Shown: positions 1 through 10,718, numbered from the stretch's first letter. The stretch: DNA of 64,000 bases from Portunus trituberculatus (GCF_017591435.1 NC_059303.1:1905949-1969948), one strand, 5' to 3'. Translations and numbers: made by a program. The notes: generated from the sequence alone by a model not told the origin.

Positions 1-496
1 TGGTTGACAACCTTTAATTATTGTATGCAGTTTTAACATGTTTATGCTTTTGTGTTATCTTTTTATGTAGATTTTTATTTTTTTTTTCTTACAATAAATA
101 TTTTGTCTTCCTACTTGGTATCTGGTACATAGCAGCCTTGTTTTGTACATGCAAGCAAAAGCAATGGTACATAGGAGCCGGTAAATAGCAGCCCAACAGT
201 GATACATATAAGCCAAACCAGTGGTACATAGGAGCCGGTACATAGCAGCTAGCATTCACCCAGACATACTGGTTGGTGGCACACAATTTCCTGGAGCCTA
301 GTTAGTAGCCAATCCAAATGCTTTATATTTTGATTTGCCTCTGACTAGCTAATGAAGAAATATCTTTTTCAAAGGAAAGGAGCTTGTTGAGTTTACATTT
401 TAATAGAAACAATGAATAGGCATTTTAGGGATAGTGTCACTATAGCACAGATTTTAGTACTTCATGGGTACCTTTGGCACCCTATGTATGCATGGA
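1..496. other. intronic sequence with no gene
   Basis: This is AT-rich sequence upstream of the first recognisable element. Apart from the degenerate minisatellite at about 121-250 I see no coding potential. The short minus-strand ORFs here only translate the repeat. It most likely lies in the TBCD intron preceding the exon at 4453, since no TBCD-like exon is visible to its left. Confidence 0.5.
121..250. repeat. degenerate 14-bp minisatellite
   Basis: A core of about GGTACATAGNAGCC recurs roughly seven times. Some units are abutting, for example two adjacent units near 171-198 and again near 223-249. Others are separated by 5-9 bases or decayed (GTACATGCAAGC, GATACATATAAGCC). The repeat explains the small overlapping ORFs on the minus strand, which are not genes. 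Confidence 0.7.
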
Positions 497-568
497 CACT
501 TGACCCTCGTTTATCCGGATTTCAGTTAATCCAAACAGTGTCCAGATAACAATGTTGTGCATGCGTGC

Positions 569-2280
569 GTGCGTGTATTTACCTAGTTGTACTTACCTAG
601 TTGTAGTTTATGGGAGGGAAGCAAGCTCATATTGACCCATCTTCATACCTTGTTTCGTCCAGCTTAGCTTTGAAACTGTGAACACTGACTGCATTTACAA
701 TGTCTATATCTAATCCATTCCAGGTGTCCACAGCTCTATGAGGGAAACTGTACTTTTTAATGTCTCTTATACACTGCACCTTCTTCAATTTCTTCCCATG
801 TCCCCTTGTAACCCTTGTTTCCAGGCTTAAAAAGTCTCCATTCACTTTATCCAGGTTATTCACCATTCTATAAATACCTATCAAGTCTCCCCTTTCTCTC
901 CTACTTTCAAGTGTTGGAATTTCCAGTTTTCTCAACCGCTCCTCGTAAGTCAAATCCTTCAGTTCCGGTACTGTGTGGCTGCCCTTTGCACCCTCTCCAA
1001 TTTTCTAATATTCTTCTTAGTGTGAGGGGACCACACGATTGCCACATACTCCAGTCATGGTCTTATCATAGAACTAATTAACTTTTTCATCATATCAGCA
1101 TCCAAATATGAGAAGGCCATTTTAATTCTCCTTAGCAGATTTGTTACTTCTCCCATGATTTTATTTATATGCCTGTCTGGGGCTAAGCCTTCTGTAATTG
1201 TCACCACTAAATCCACTTCCTCTTTAGACCTTTCCAAACTAAAATTTTCCATTTTGTAATTGCCGTGTACTCTCCATTTACTTTTTCCAAATTCCATGAC
1301 TACACTTTTTTTCAGATTGAATTCCATTTGCCAAGTTTTACTCCATCTACCAATTTTATCAAGGTCCTCTTGCAATTTCATAGTCATTTACATTTTTCAC
1401 TCTCATTATCTTGGCATCATCTGCAAACAAATTGATATGACTCAATTCCTTCAGGCAGGTCATTCACATAGATGCCCAACATGACTGGTTCCAACACCGA
1501 CCCTTGAGGTACTCCACTAGTGACCTTTAGCCAGGAAGAACTACTGTTTCTTATCACTGTTCTCATTTCCTTCTCACTAAGGTAATCCTTCATCCATTTC
1601 AATAATTGACCTCCAACTCCTCCATCGTTCTTAATCTTCCATAGTAACCTCTTGTGTGATAACTTGTGAAAAGCTTTTTTTAAATCTAGGTAGATACTGT
1701 CTACCCAACCATCCCTTTCCTGTACAGCATATATAACTTTTGAATAAAATGACAACAAATTTGAGGAGCATGACCTTCCTCTTCTGAAACCAAACTGACA
1801 GTTTGTCAGCATATTGCTGCTTTCTAGGTGTTCCATCCAGACGTCTTTAATAATTTTCTCACACAGCTTCCCCACTACACTTGTCAGTGATACTGGTCTA
1901 TAATTTAAAGGGTCTACTACCACCTTTATATATAGGTACAATGTTTGGTCTTTTCCAATCCTTTGGTACTTTCCCTTGCAACAACGATGTCTTCACCAGG
2001 CTATGAATCTTCTCTGCCAACTGTTCCCTACATTCTTTCAGTATCCAATTTGAAATTCCATCTGGACCAGGTGCCTTATTTACATCTAGATTCTCCATCA
2101 GTCTCATAACATCCTCCTGATTTACCTCTACTCCAATTAGTTTGTATACATCCAATTCATTATCTGCTAAGTCATAATCTCCTTCTTCAGTAAAGACTGT
2201 TTGAAATCTTTCATTCATCACCTCTGCCATTTCTTGTACTTCTTCATATAGATTTCCATCAACCCGCAGGCCAGTTATAC
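569..2280 (-). mobile_element. CR1/L2-like LINE, family Z, 5'-truncated
   Basis: Read on the minus strand this is the 3' half of a non-LTR retrotransposon. It carries the reverse transcriptase (KAPGPDG, LNYRPVSLTSVVGK, FGFRRGRSC, LDLKKAFH, SGVPQGSVLEPV, FADDAK), the thumb/connection region (RHINKIMGE, LEYVAIVW) and the C-terminal KKYSFPHRAVDTWN segment. The ORF is broken into at least four frames (2230-1898, 1941-1417, 1387-1055, 953-627). The 3' end carries two units of the ACCTAGTTGTA type and then a CA/CG-rich run, the same signature as the other chain LINEs. There is no endonuclease, so the copy is 5'-truncated, ending in GTGCGTGC repeats near 2285. It is a dead copy. Confidence 0.88.
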
Positions 2281-2470
2281 CCTCTCGTGTGCGTGCGTGC
2301 GTGCATGCTTAAATGCATGAGATGATGTGAATACATGATTCGAATGCACAAACCAGCGAACGGCTTCGGTGTGCGCACGCGTGTGTGCGTGTGTGTGTGA
2401 GACGGTTCGAATACATGATCTGAGTGCACGAACCAGCGAACGGCTTTGGGACAGAGATGCAAAGGTGACG
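2281..2470. repeat. GT-rich simple repeat with a tandem duplication
   Basis: GTGCGTGC/GTGTGT runs alternate with two copies of an approximately 40 bp block beginning GAATACATGAT (2330 and 2409). Both blocks contain AACCAGCGAACGGCTT, so the period is about 79 bp. No gene is supported. Confidence 0.65.
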
Positions 2471-3072
2471 TAGATAGCGGGTACCAGCATTCCACCGCCA
2501 CCTGACACTTGGATTGGCTGTACTACCCACTGCACCTCTGATCAAGTCTCCACCTGCGCTCCATCTCGCATCCTGTGCTAGTGACTGAGTGTTGTGAAAG
2601 TATACTTGTGACTAGCCCGCTTGACATTGTACCAGGAGACCTGGTTGTGACTTATAATGAAGTGCTGGTGAATGTCACGTGCCTTTGTTTTTCCTGTGCC
2701 TGCCTGGTGTGATCTCTACTGGCTTGCCTCGCCTCAACACACGTAACAAATCCCTCTTGGTTGATGCTGCAGTCACCCCAAGAGCTGTGAGGAGTGGGGG
2801 AAGGCACAACAATAATTTAGTAATTTGAGTCCAGACGGCCAACAAATTAATTCAAACAATGCGCACCTTGCATATTTCCAGAAATGGCCAATAGATGGCA
2901 ATGCCGCTAAGGCAGGCGGTTGTAAAGAAGTCTAGCCGACACTAATGAACACTGTGTATTGTCCGGTATCAGTGAGCAAGTGTGTGCATTTTTCATTACC
3001 TTAGAACTCTTAATTATATCTTCCAAGGGTGTTAGGCATAAGTGGGTGGCCCTAGCTGTGACATAAAAGCTG
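2471..3072. other. no recognisable gene
   Basis: Mixed-composition sequence inside the old Tigger-like element. Segment 2820-2960 could be degraded transposase sequence but I cannot align it by eye to anything. No ORF of note is present. Confidence 0.4.
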
Positions 3073-3234
3073 GAATTAATAAAAAAATTAGAGAAAGGAG
3101 CTAGAGTTGTGTATGAGAAGTATGATGTGGCAGACCAAACTTTTTCGGATATTAGTAAATCAAAAGATAAGTTGCTAGATACTATGTGGATGCACCATCA
3201 AGTAAAACTGGCAAAGGTGCACCAAGGTAAAATG
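3073..3234 (+). pseudogene. CENP-B/Tigger-type helix-turn-helix transposase remnant
   Basis: Frame +1 from 3073 reads ELIKKLEKGARVVYEKYDV then ADQTFSDISKSKDKLLD. This is the layout of the CENP-B N-terminal (psq-like) helix-turn-helix found in pogo/Tigger and jerky-type transposases: a basic first helix, then the 'TxSDI-K-KDKLL' recognition helix. The frame runs about 54 codons and stops, and no DDE catalytic region follows. It lies inside the Tigger-like element (497-4388), in + orientation, which supports that element's identity. Identification is by motif only. Confidence 0.6.
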
Positions 3235-3279
3235 TGAGGAGCGGGAAAGAAGCTGTATTCGTTACTTCCAAGTGCCTGA

Positions 3280-3735
3280 TATGACTCCTAGGTCAGGGAG
3301 ATGGCCTCTTCCTCCACCATGTTGAGCAGGGAACTGATACTCTGTAGTAAGTAAGAACAGCAACATACCTACACAGATACCATAGTTTATTACTATAGAA
3401 TATTTTATTGATACAAAAGCTAAAAACATAATACCCCAAATAACCAAAAATATTTAAAAAATATGAAATCCTATTTAAAATTTTGCTCCTAAACAGCTGT
3501 ACAAAGGGAGTGCTTGTCACTAGGTGGCAGAACTAAGCAGTCAATCATGATTGTATCGTTATGAAGCGATAATGTTTTTTAGCTTTTGTATTAATGAAAC
3601 CTTCAATAGTAGTAAACTATGGTATTAATGTAGGTACTTTGTTGTTCCTACTTACTACAGAGTGTCATAACCCTGTATAACATGGTAGAGGCTGAGGGAA
3701 GAGACAATCTCTGTGAGCCAAGCGTCTTATCTGGC
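3280..3735. repeat. long imperfect inverted repeat (foldback, MITE-like)
   Basis: The left arm (about 3280-3440) is the reverse complement of the right arm (about 3560-3735). Both contain CTCTGTAGTAAGTA, ATACCATAGTTTA and TACAAAAGCTAAAAA in matching order and spacing. The inner spacer is about 120 bp. Arms this long are typical of foldback-type MITEs. Neither a terminal motif nor a target-site duplication could be fixed by eye. Confidence 0.65.
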
Positions 3736-4452
3736 CTCCCTGAGTCCCTTGCCTATGAAATATTCACATCACCCTTGAACATATTCCTTTTGAGAGTATG
3801 TGCAGTCCCCCTGAGTAGCTGGATATTAGCTGGATAGGTACTTACCATTAGAGTTTTAAAAGTAAATACTGGTCTGATATAGTGAAATAGGTGAATACAG
3901 AAAGAAAAAAGTAAAAACTGCCTGCTTGTTTATGTTAAAATACTTGAAGTTGGTGGTGTGTTCTATGTTTGATCAATTTTATTTATTTTTCTGTAGGTAA
4001 AACGTAATTTACAACCTAGTACTTAGTAATGCAGGGTGACATTGGACCGGGCTAATAATAGTTAAGGGGGTTGACATTTGCCAAGTAAATCGATAGTACA
4101 ACATTTTGGGGTTAAATTATAGAGGTGGACTTAGTGCTAGATTGACTTATAGGCCACAATATATGGTAATGTTAGGTTAGTTTCAGCATTATATTAACTT
4201 TGATTAAATCTGTTTAGGTTTATTTCATCAGGGAAACCAAAATAGAGAAAATATCGTTGTTCCTCAAAAAAGTCTACGGAGCCAAACGACCATATTTGGC
4301 TAACGAAAGACTCATTTGTGTTATCCGGACTTTTCATTATCCAGACCAGTGCCTGCACCATTTAGTCCAGAAAAACAAGAGTCGAGTGTACTTTCTTTGA
4401 TCCATTATTTATACCCAATGTGATTTGTCACTGAAACATTCTTGTTCTGCAG
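3736..4452. other. intron sequence with no gene
   Basis: AT-rich intron DNA covering the right end of the Tigger-like element and the last 60 bp before the TBCD exon. A pyrimidine-rich tract ending TTGTTCTGCAG immediately precedes the exon at 4453. Confidence 0.5.
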
Positions 4453-4604
4453 ATTCTCACCAAGATGGTGCTGGTGAAAGACCCATGCTTATTGTCTAAA
4501 GAAATAGTTAGAGAGATGATGGCCCGAGTTTGTCAGCAGGCAACAGAAAGGATTGACAGGACTCGGAAGGTTGCAGGAACAGCCTTTGCAGCACTACTTC
4601 ACAG
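4453..4604 (+). CDS. TBCD: tubulin-folding cofactor D (TBCD), internal exon A
   Basis: The exon opens after a TTCTGCAG acceptor and encodes 50 codons plus two bases. Its second half reads CQQATERIDRTRKVAGTAF followed by AALLH. TBCD binds beta-tubulin and acts with cofactors C and E in alpha/beta-tubulin heterodimer assembly in the cytosol. The pattern 'QQA-E-IDR-R..A...F..LLH' followed by a 'P-IP' segment is a recognisable region of the C-terminal helical repeats, known from family knowledge. Frame continuity to the next exon needs the exon to end after CACAG with a GC donor (gcatgt). The alternative GT at 4609 works only with a weaker downstream acceptor. Earlier exons lie left of the window. 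Confidence 0.85.
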
Positions 4605-5144
4605 GCATGTTGATTAGCAAGATGTTTCTTGATTTTTATCACTATTCTTTATGGTTGTCTTTCATAGAAAGGGTGGATAAGAGTTTATCCAGCCTTACTA
4701 ATTGATATATAGTTGTTGTAAAGGAGAGTTTACCCCTCATGGATGATATAAATTCATATATATTGACTTACCAAAGTATTATACAATGCTACATTTTTCT
4801 CATCAGTTTCTTTAAGTGTATATCATTTAATACTCTTTCTCAAGTTTCGCACTTGCATGGTTCCTTAGGTATAACACTAAACTCGAGAATCATGATACTC
4901 GTGTTATTGAAAACACTTAAGAAATACTCAATTTGTTCTGGTCTGTTAAAAAATTGACTACAGTACACCCAGCCCACACACACTATTCCCTTATCTCAAA
5001 ATGCATAATTTTCAATTGGATGGTTGTGTTGCAGTTTCAGTGGTTAATGCTTTTTGTAAAGACAAAAAAACATGAGAAACATAGTTTAATGAAAAGAGGA
5101 AAAAGAGAAAAGAAATGATAACAATATTAACATTTCATATGGGG
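4605..5144. other. intron sequence with no gene
   Basis: Start of the 20.7 kb TBCD intron. It begins GCATGT, a strong match to the GC-AG donor consensus. AT-rich, with no supported coding sequence; the short ORFs at 4739-5118 lack any recognisable motif. Confidence 0.5.
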
Positions 5145-6755
5145 CAGTGTTCAGTAGTATTGCTAACTGAAATACGTGAAAAATAAACAATGACTGGTAG
5201 ATCTAACCATGAAAGAAAGCAACAAAAAGAGTGTTGATTGTACAAAAAGCATTGTATAATATGGCATTGGAGGGGGGAAGGGTAGATGAGTAGAGTGCAA
5301 ACATTGATTATTATTGGTACATACTGTATCTGACAGCATTTTTTTTCCCAAAATTTGGGTAAAAAAATCACTCTGCATTTAATATGCGAGTTGAGACTCC
5401 CTGTAGGCTTATCTTCTCCCTGATGCTCACTAACCCAGCTCACAATCAGTACCTATTATTGTCACCAATTTTATTCCTTTATAAACTAATTTTTTGTGAA
5501 AATGAAAACAATCTGACCTGTGAGGCTGACACATGTTTAGAAATATCAGCTGATTGAAACACTGAATCAGTGCTATCTGGTGGTGAGGAGTAGCAACAAG
5601 TTCATGATCATAAAGTTGTTAGTGAAAGAAAAGAAAAATATATAAAAGTTGCTTGTGAAAAAATAAATAAATAAATAAACCAGCAATAACTAAAAAGAAA
5701 GCATCATCAAGAGGGCCATTGCAAAGGCTATCTCCTGACTCTACATCCGATCCTATCCTATCATAACAAAACACATCAACCCCCTCACTGTTATGGCAGC
5801 AGAAGGAAAATTATTGAACTACACAATCTCTTACAAACTACACATGGTAGATTGAACTACACAATCTCCTACAAACTACAAGTGGTAGATTATGCCAAGA
5901 AACATGGCAATAGAGCTGAAGCAAGGGCTTTTAGGCAGTGGGCTGTGGTTTAATGGATACAGCCAGGTGCATAGCATTGGCACTGCTGCTCAGTGTAAAC
6001 AAACCAACAGCTGAGCTGTCGCATCCACTGCCAACCCCGTCATTAAAATATTTTCAGTGTGTTTTTTTTAGATTTCTACATGATTTAGATGATTTCCAGC
6101 CATTTTGCAAAGGACATCACTCAATTTAATGCTCCCCTACCCAAAAACACAGATTTCCCATAGATCCTCAGGATCATTGGAAATAAGAGATAGGAATGAG
6201 TTAGAGTTCAATAAACAATCATAACTCAAAAAATATTCTTTTGCAACAGCAATTACGTATACCATCAATCATTTCATTACATTTCTCTCCAGAAAAACAA
6301 GCCATGTACGAGATTCCATAGTTGGGTGAAACTGCAAATTGTCCATGTTTTCTACTTATTATAATAATGTGTTGCTAGATTGCTTTCAATAATATATGCT
6401 TAAATACACTATAAAAATTTGTTCCTGAATTTGACCTGCATAAATTGGGGTGTATCTTTCATGCCCATGCATCCTATTTACTGTCAAATATGGTACAGGA
6501 CTATGTATATACCAATAATAAGTTGAGATGCCAGACATTGATTGTCAGTACATATGTACTAAATATATATACTAATGTTAATTAATATCTGACAACTGTA
6601 CTCATGTTTTACCTCATGTTCCTTACTCACCAATGCCACATTATACAGTGCTTTTTGTTTAGTCAACACTCTTCTTGTTTTTGTTTTTTACAGTTAGATC
6701 TACTTATCATTGTTTATCTATCATGTATATCAATTAACAATGCCACTGAACACTG
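5145..6755. mobile_element. DNA transposon remnant with ~115-130 bp terminal inverted repeats
   Basis: The left end starts CAGTGTTCAGTAGTATTG. The right end, reverse complemented, starts CAGTGTTCAGTGGCATTG. Similarity continues for about 115-130 bp (shared ATAAACAATGA, GTAGATCTAAC, AGAGTGTTGA, AAAGCA-TGTATAAT and GGCATTGG) and then more weakly inward. The interior holds a short Brinker-like DNA-binding remnant (5793-5945) and no catalytic domain. Flanking 8-mers do not match, so no target-site duplication is visible and the superfamily is unresolved. The terminal CAGTG would fit hAT or pogo. Confidence 0.6.
5793..5945 (+). pseudogene. Brinker/pogo-type DNA-binding remnant broken by a 38-bp tandem duplication
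   Basis: The first frame gives MAAEGKLLNYTISYKLHMVD and stops. A second copy of the 38 bp unit (5813-5850 and 5851-5888) restarts the same peptide and continues as YKLQVVDYAKKHGNRAEARAF. The pattern 'SYKL-VV-YA-KHGNRAA-R-F' is typical of Brinker-type helix-turn-helix domains seen in several transposases. Because 38 is not a multiple of three, the duplication itself breaks the reading frame. No downstream transposase catalytic domain is visible. Confidence 0.55.
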
Positions 6756-7279
6756 AACCAGAGGTTGCAGTGACGTACGAGCAGTACATCAGACCAATTA
6801 GGCAACATCCCATGCAGCGTGGCTAGTACCAGCCAGACCAATGTAAATAATGACAGCACAGAATTTCTTTCATAATTTTAATTTCAAGAAAGCTATTGAC
6901 TTTATACTGGAATGTTGTTACTTTGTCAATATTGCTGCAGTGAAACATGAATGGAGGAGAGTTCTCTCATGAATGAAGGTAGAAACAAGTAGTGGTGAGC
7001 TCAGTACAACACATGAGAGACAGAATGTAGTGGCAGCTATGGACTCACTACCTCAGGTGGAGAAAATATCACCCCATCAGTGGGTATGACATTTTCAGTA
7101 CTACAGATATGGAAAATGTTATTGAAGTCTTGAAGCAGCACACATGATTCCAACAGTAGATAAACACAACCAATATTTATCAAAGAAGCTTGAAACCCAT
7201 GACAATAATACATGAAACTTGAGATGGTAAGGATTTAGGACTAACCACCAAACTCAAGTGTCGTGAAACTCGAAAGGAT
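6756..7279. other. no recognisable gene
   Basis: Sequence between the TIR element and the first chain LINE. I see no motif, repeat or ORF that I can support. Confidence 0.4.
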
Positions 7280-8161
7280 TTGTATTCAAGTTTAATTTAG
7301 GAAGAGTAGATCTTGTATTACAAACTTGGTGTGTTATTGTTCAAGAGTGATTGATGTAATACAGGAGGGCAAGTTTCGTTTATCTAGATTTAAGAAGAGC
7401 TTTGAATATCACTTAAATGACTTTTATAGAAACTGGAGAAGATAAGAGTTGTAGATTAAAAAACTGCTGGAATGGATGGAGGACTTTTTGAAAAAGATAG
7501 AGAATTAAAGAGAGATAAGGGACCAACCATCAACATGGAGTCCAGTAGTAAGTGGGGTCCCACAAGGATCAGAGTTAGTACCAGTAATGTTTGCATTGTA
7601 TACAAGTGAGATGCCAGAGGACATAGCAACTATATAAGTTTATTTCTTGATGATGGAAAACTTATGCATAGTGTGTAGGGAAAAAAGGATTGTGAGGAAT
7701 TGCAGAACGATCTAAACAAGGTATGGGAATGGAGCAATAGATGGGAAGTGGAATTTGATACTGGAAAGTTTGGAAAAAGTAACAAGTGTAGTTATAAATA
7801 TAAGATGGAGAATGAAATAGTAATTAAGGCAACAGAGGAAATAGATTTGGTAATGACATTTCAGAGGAACTATCACTGGAAAAGCATACAAAATAAGATT
7901 ACAGGTGAAACTTTTAATCTACTAAAGAATATAAGAGTTGCCTTTGCTTTTCTAGATTCTAGACAAAGAAATTATGGGAGGAATTATTACCACAAAGATA
8001 CACACAAAAAAAGAATATGCAACAGTAATTTGGTCTTCACATGAAAAAATAGCACATAAAGCTAGAATATCTACAGAAAGTAGCAACCAAGATGACTGCA
8101 AGACATAATAAGAGGAAAGACTATCTAGAATGCCACAACTATGGAAATTATATTAAATAAA
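7280..8161 (+). mobile_element. old CR1/L2-like LINE fragment, family C (A-related)
   Basis: A heavily decayed 3' half of a reverse transcriptase. Recognisable pieces are CSRVIDVIQE, SGVPQGSELVPVMFALY (near 7550-7610) and, in the 7700-8044 ORF, LNKVWEWSNRWEVEFDTGKF, KITGETFNLLKNIRVAFAFL. These align segment by segment with family A. The C-terminal KKYSFP region is lost. The 3' end is AATAAATACACACAC (8152-8178), so the tail signature survives. Many stops and frame changes show it is older than the B copies inserted behind its tail. Confidence 0.75.
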
Positions 8162-8178
8162 TACACACACACACACAC
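8162..8178. repeat. (CA)n tail of family C, junction with B1
   Basis: A short (AC)n run forms the 3' tail of the family C fragment. The GC-rich 5' end of B1 begins at the very next base. Confidence 0.85.
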
Positions 8179-8514
8179 CGCTCCGTGGAGAGTGGACGTG
8201 CCTCCTTGCTCAGAATGTCGTCTAACTAACACTCCACACGCTAAACAATGTGCTTGGAGTGAGAACCGTCACTAGTACAAAAGGGCAACCAGAGCGAGTG
8301 AACGAGTGTACAGAGTGAACGTAGGGTGGTGGAGTGTGCATAATAGCGATCGGAGGTGTTGGAGCCTCCGTGCTCCAGACGACGGAGCGGGAAACAAACA
8401 AGGGCCAGCCATAAACAGCCGCCAACACATCCCACCACACACACAAAGCTACCAGGCCTGGCCGCCAGTGCACACCACCACACACCCACACGCTCCCAGG
8501 AAGAATGAAATGAA
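8179..8514 (+). promoter_or_regulatory. GC-rich 5' UTR of LINE B1 (possible internal promoter)
   Basis: This 336 bp stretch is clearly more GC-rich than its surroundings and precedes the first ATG of the B1 ORF at 8515. Full-length LINEs normally carry an internal promoter in this position. No specific initiator or downstream promoter element was identified, so promoter function is inference from position. The antisense ORFs here (8222-8629) carry no recognisable domain. Confidence 0.4.
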
Positions 8515-9478
8515 ATGGATAGACCTGTAAGGAATAAGTTATCAAATTCAAAATATGCCGATGAGGCCCAGGGAGCAAAACCAAAAGTGGCCATACAAAA
8601 CATGAGTCCATCTTCAACAGGAGCAACAATGCAAGGAAGATTGGTTATGCTAGAGAAGAAATTTGAGGAGTTGGTGAAGGAATTAAAAGTTCAGAGGAGT
8701 GAGGAGGAGCAGGATAGAGAATTTTCGCAAGGCTTTGAAGGAAAGAGTTAAGAGACTGGAGGAAAATGAAAAACGATTGGTGGATGAGAATGCACACTTG
8801 AGAGTGGAGGTTGAAAAATACAAGAGACGGTTGGAGGAGAAAATGGAGAAAGTTGTAAAGGAGAAAGATGACTTTAAGGAAATGATCAGTGAGCAAAGTG
8901 AAAGGTTTGAAAGGGAGTGGGAAATGAAGAAAACACAATGGACTGAGTCGAGGGAAGCTGAGATGGTTGGATTACAAGAAATAATTAAAGATCAGTTGAA
9001 TGAAGACAAAAAAGAAAGGTCTAAGGAACTGGTTAATGTTATGAAGAATAAGGAAACATTGATAAGAGAAATAGCAGAAAAGAAGAAGAGTGTGTTAATA
9101 TTTGGGATGAAAGAACAAAATATAACATATAAGCCTAAGAGAATTAAAGAAGAATTAAAACGGTAAGAGATCTGTTCAAAAATCTAAATGATGAAAAAAA
9201 AAGACCTACAAGAAGAAGTGGAAGAGATCCATAGACTGGGTCCGTATAAGGAGGGAGTAAGGAGACCGATTAAAGTAGTACTGAAGTCACAACAATCTGC
9301 GGAGGACATTTTATATAGAACATCAAAATTAAGAGAGGTAGAAGGTTGTAAAGAGGTGTACGTAAGAAAAATAGAAATGAGGAAGAGAGAAGATATAAGG
9401 AATTGTTGGAAGAGGCGAGAAGGAAAAATGATGTGCGGTCTGAAGAGGAAAAAGAAAAGTTTTTTTGGAGAGTTATAG
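8515..9478 (+). pseudogene. B1 ORF1-like coiled-coil region
   Basis: Three overlapping frames (8515-8751, 8699-9166, 9188-9478) together give one protein-like sequence. It starts MDRPVRNKLSNSKYAD and continues into a long highly charged coiled coil with heptads (KRLEENEKRLVDENAHLRVE near 8751-8810). A short VLIFGMKEQ segment and a compact region with EEVEEIHRLGPYKEG and PIKVVLKSQ follow. That order, coiled coil then a small RNA-binding-like module, resembles LINE-1-type ORF1 proteins, which bind the element's RNA. Family B2 has the same order (12437-13406). Frameshifts near 8740 and 9160 inactivate it. Confidence 0.7.
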
Positions 9479-9553
9479 GAGAGAGAGTCAGAAAATGGTA
9501 TGTGGAAAGAAGGAATGCGGAGGAACCCCTAGAGGAGCAGTGGGTGGACCGTA

Positions 9554-10381
9554 ATGTATACTAATATAGATGGGATACTGTCAAGTAGATTGGAATTGCA
9601 AGACTATATGATGGTGGAGAAGCCTGATATAGTGTGTTTGACTGAGACAAAATTACATGAAAAAACAAAGGTAAATTTGGATAATAAATATAATATATGG
9701 AGAAAGGATAGAGAGGGTAAAGGTGGAGGAGGAGTTATGATTATGACGAAGAAGGAGATAAATGTGGATAAGGTTTGGTATGGGAAGAACAACGCAGAAG
9801 TGATAAGCATAAGGTTAAAAAGTGATGGAAAAGAATTAATAATCATGGTGACCTATGTACCTCCTAAAACAAATTCTTGGACATTAAGGGAATACGACAA
9901 TATGATCAAGGATACTTTACAGAGTTTGGAAAGTGTATTAACTGGAAAAAGAAAGGTGATACTAGTAGGAGATTTTAATTGTAAAGAAGTGGATTGGGAA
10001 AATCTAGTAAGTGGTGTTGGAGAGGAAACATGGGGAGAGAGATTCCTTAATCTAATGATGGAAAATATGATGGAAGAGAGGGTGAAAGAAAATACTAGAT
10101 ATAGAGGAGATGATGAACCAGCTAGACTGGATTTGGTGTTAACACAAGAAGTGTACCTATGTGAGAATATACAATATAAATCTCCATTGGGGAAGAGTGA
10201 TCATGTGGTTATGGAAATGCAGATAGCAATAACACAGCGAAGGAGAGATGAGACATACAGGAGTGGTAGATTGAATTATAGAAAGATGGACACAGAAAAT
10301 TTGAAAAACTCATTCAGAACATTAGATTGGGAGGAGATGTTACAAAGCAGAGAAGTGCAAAAAAATATGAGATTTTTATGA
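9554..10381 (+). pseudogene. B1 apurinic/apyrimidinic-type endonuclease
   Basis: A 275-residue open frame carrying the endonuclease that nicks target DNA for target-primed reverse transcription. Visible motifs in order are YTNIDGILSS (residues 2-11), LTETKL (29-34), GGGGVMI (57-63), VTYVPPKTNSW (98-108), VILVGDFNCKEVDWEN (135-150), RLDLVLT (191-197) and GKSDHVVMEM (213-222). GDFN and SDH are the expected metal and active-site residues. The frame shifts just after the endonuclease, so it is not joined to the RT in this sequence. The domain itself looks intact; the element does not. Confidence 0.85.
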
Positions 10382-10718
10382 AATATTATAAAGAAGGAGT
10401 TATAAACCGAGAGAGGAAAGGAAGAAAGGATTGGTTTGATGCAACTTGTGGTAAGGCTAAAGAAAAGAGAGATGTGGCTTGGAAAAGATGGAAAAGAGCA
10501 GGAATATACTAAATAAGGAGAATTATAGAGTGGCAAGAAATGAGTATGTGAGGGTAAGGAGGAGGAAGAAAGAAAATTTGAAAAAGATATTGTAGACAAG
10601 AGTAAGGAACATCCAAAATTGTTTTACAGGTTCATAAATGGTAAACTTAAAAGAGAGAGTCCATTGAAAGATTAAAAGGAGAGCAAGGGATAGTAGATGA
10701 CCCTAAGAATATCGCGAA

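Larger units (their letters stand above)
497..4388 (+). mobile_element. old pogo/Tigger-like DNA transposon with nested insertions
   Basis: The left end begins CACTTGACCCTCGTTTATCC. The right end, read in reverse complement, begins CACTCGACTCTTGTTTTTCT, giving about 19 of 25 matching terminal positions. Ends of the type CA(G/C)T-x-GACCCTCG are typical of Tigger/pogo elements of the Tc1/mariner superfamily. A TA follows the right end (4389-4390); the left flank is GA, so the expected TA duplication is not intact. Inside are a CENP-B-like helix-turn-helix remnant (3073-3234), a nested minus-strand LINE (569-2280) and a long inverted repeat. The pairing of the two ends is inferred from their similarity over a 3.9 kb distance. 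Confidence 0.5.

Noticed and set aside
3262..3520. Overlapping minus-strand ORFs of 61 and 75 residues
   Set aside because: They fall inside the long inverted repeat and lack motifs.
4609..4610. Canonical GT donor for TBCD exon A
   Set aside because: It breaks frame with the strong acceptor at 25275; only a weak acceptor ten bases further would fit. Kept as the alternative in the GC-AG finding, not as the main call.
8222..8629. 135-residue minus-strand ORF opposite the B1 leader
   Set aside because: No recognisable domain, overlaps two other open frames, and sits antisense in a GC-rich LINE 5' UTR where chance ORFs are common.
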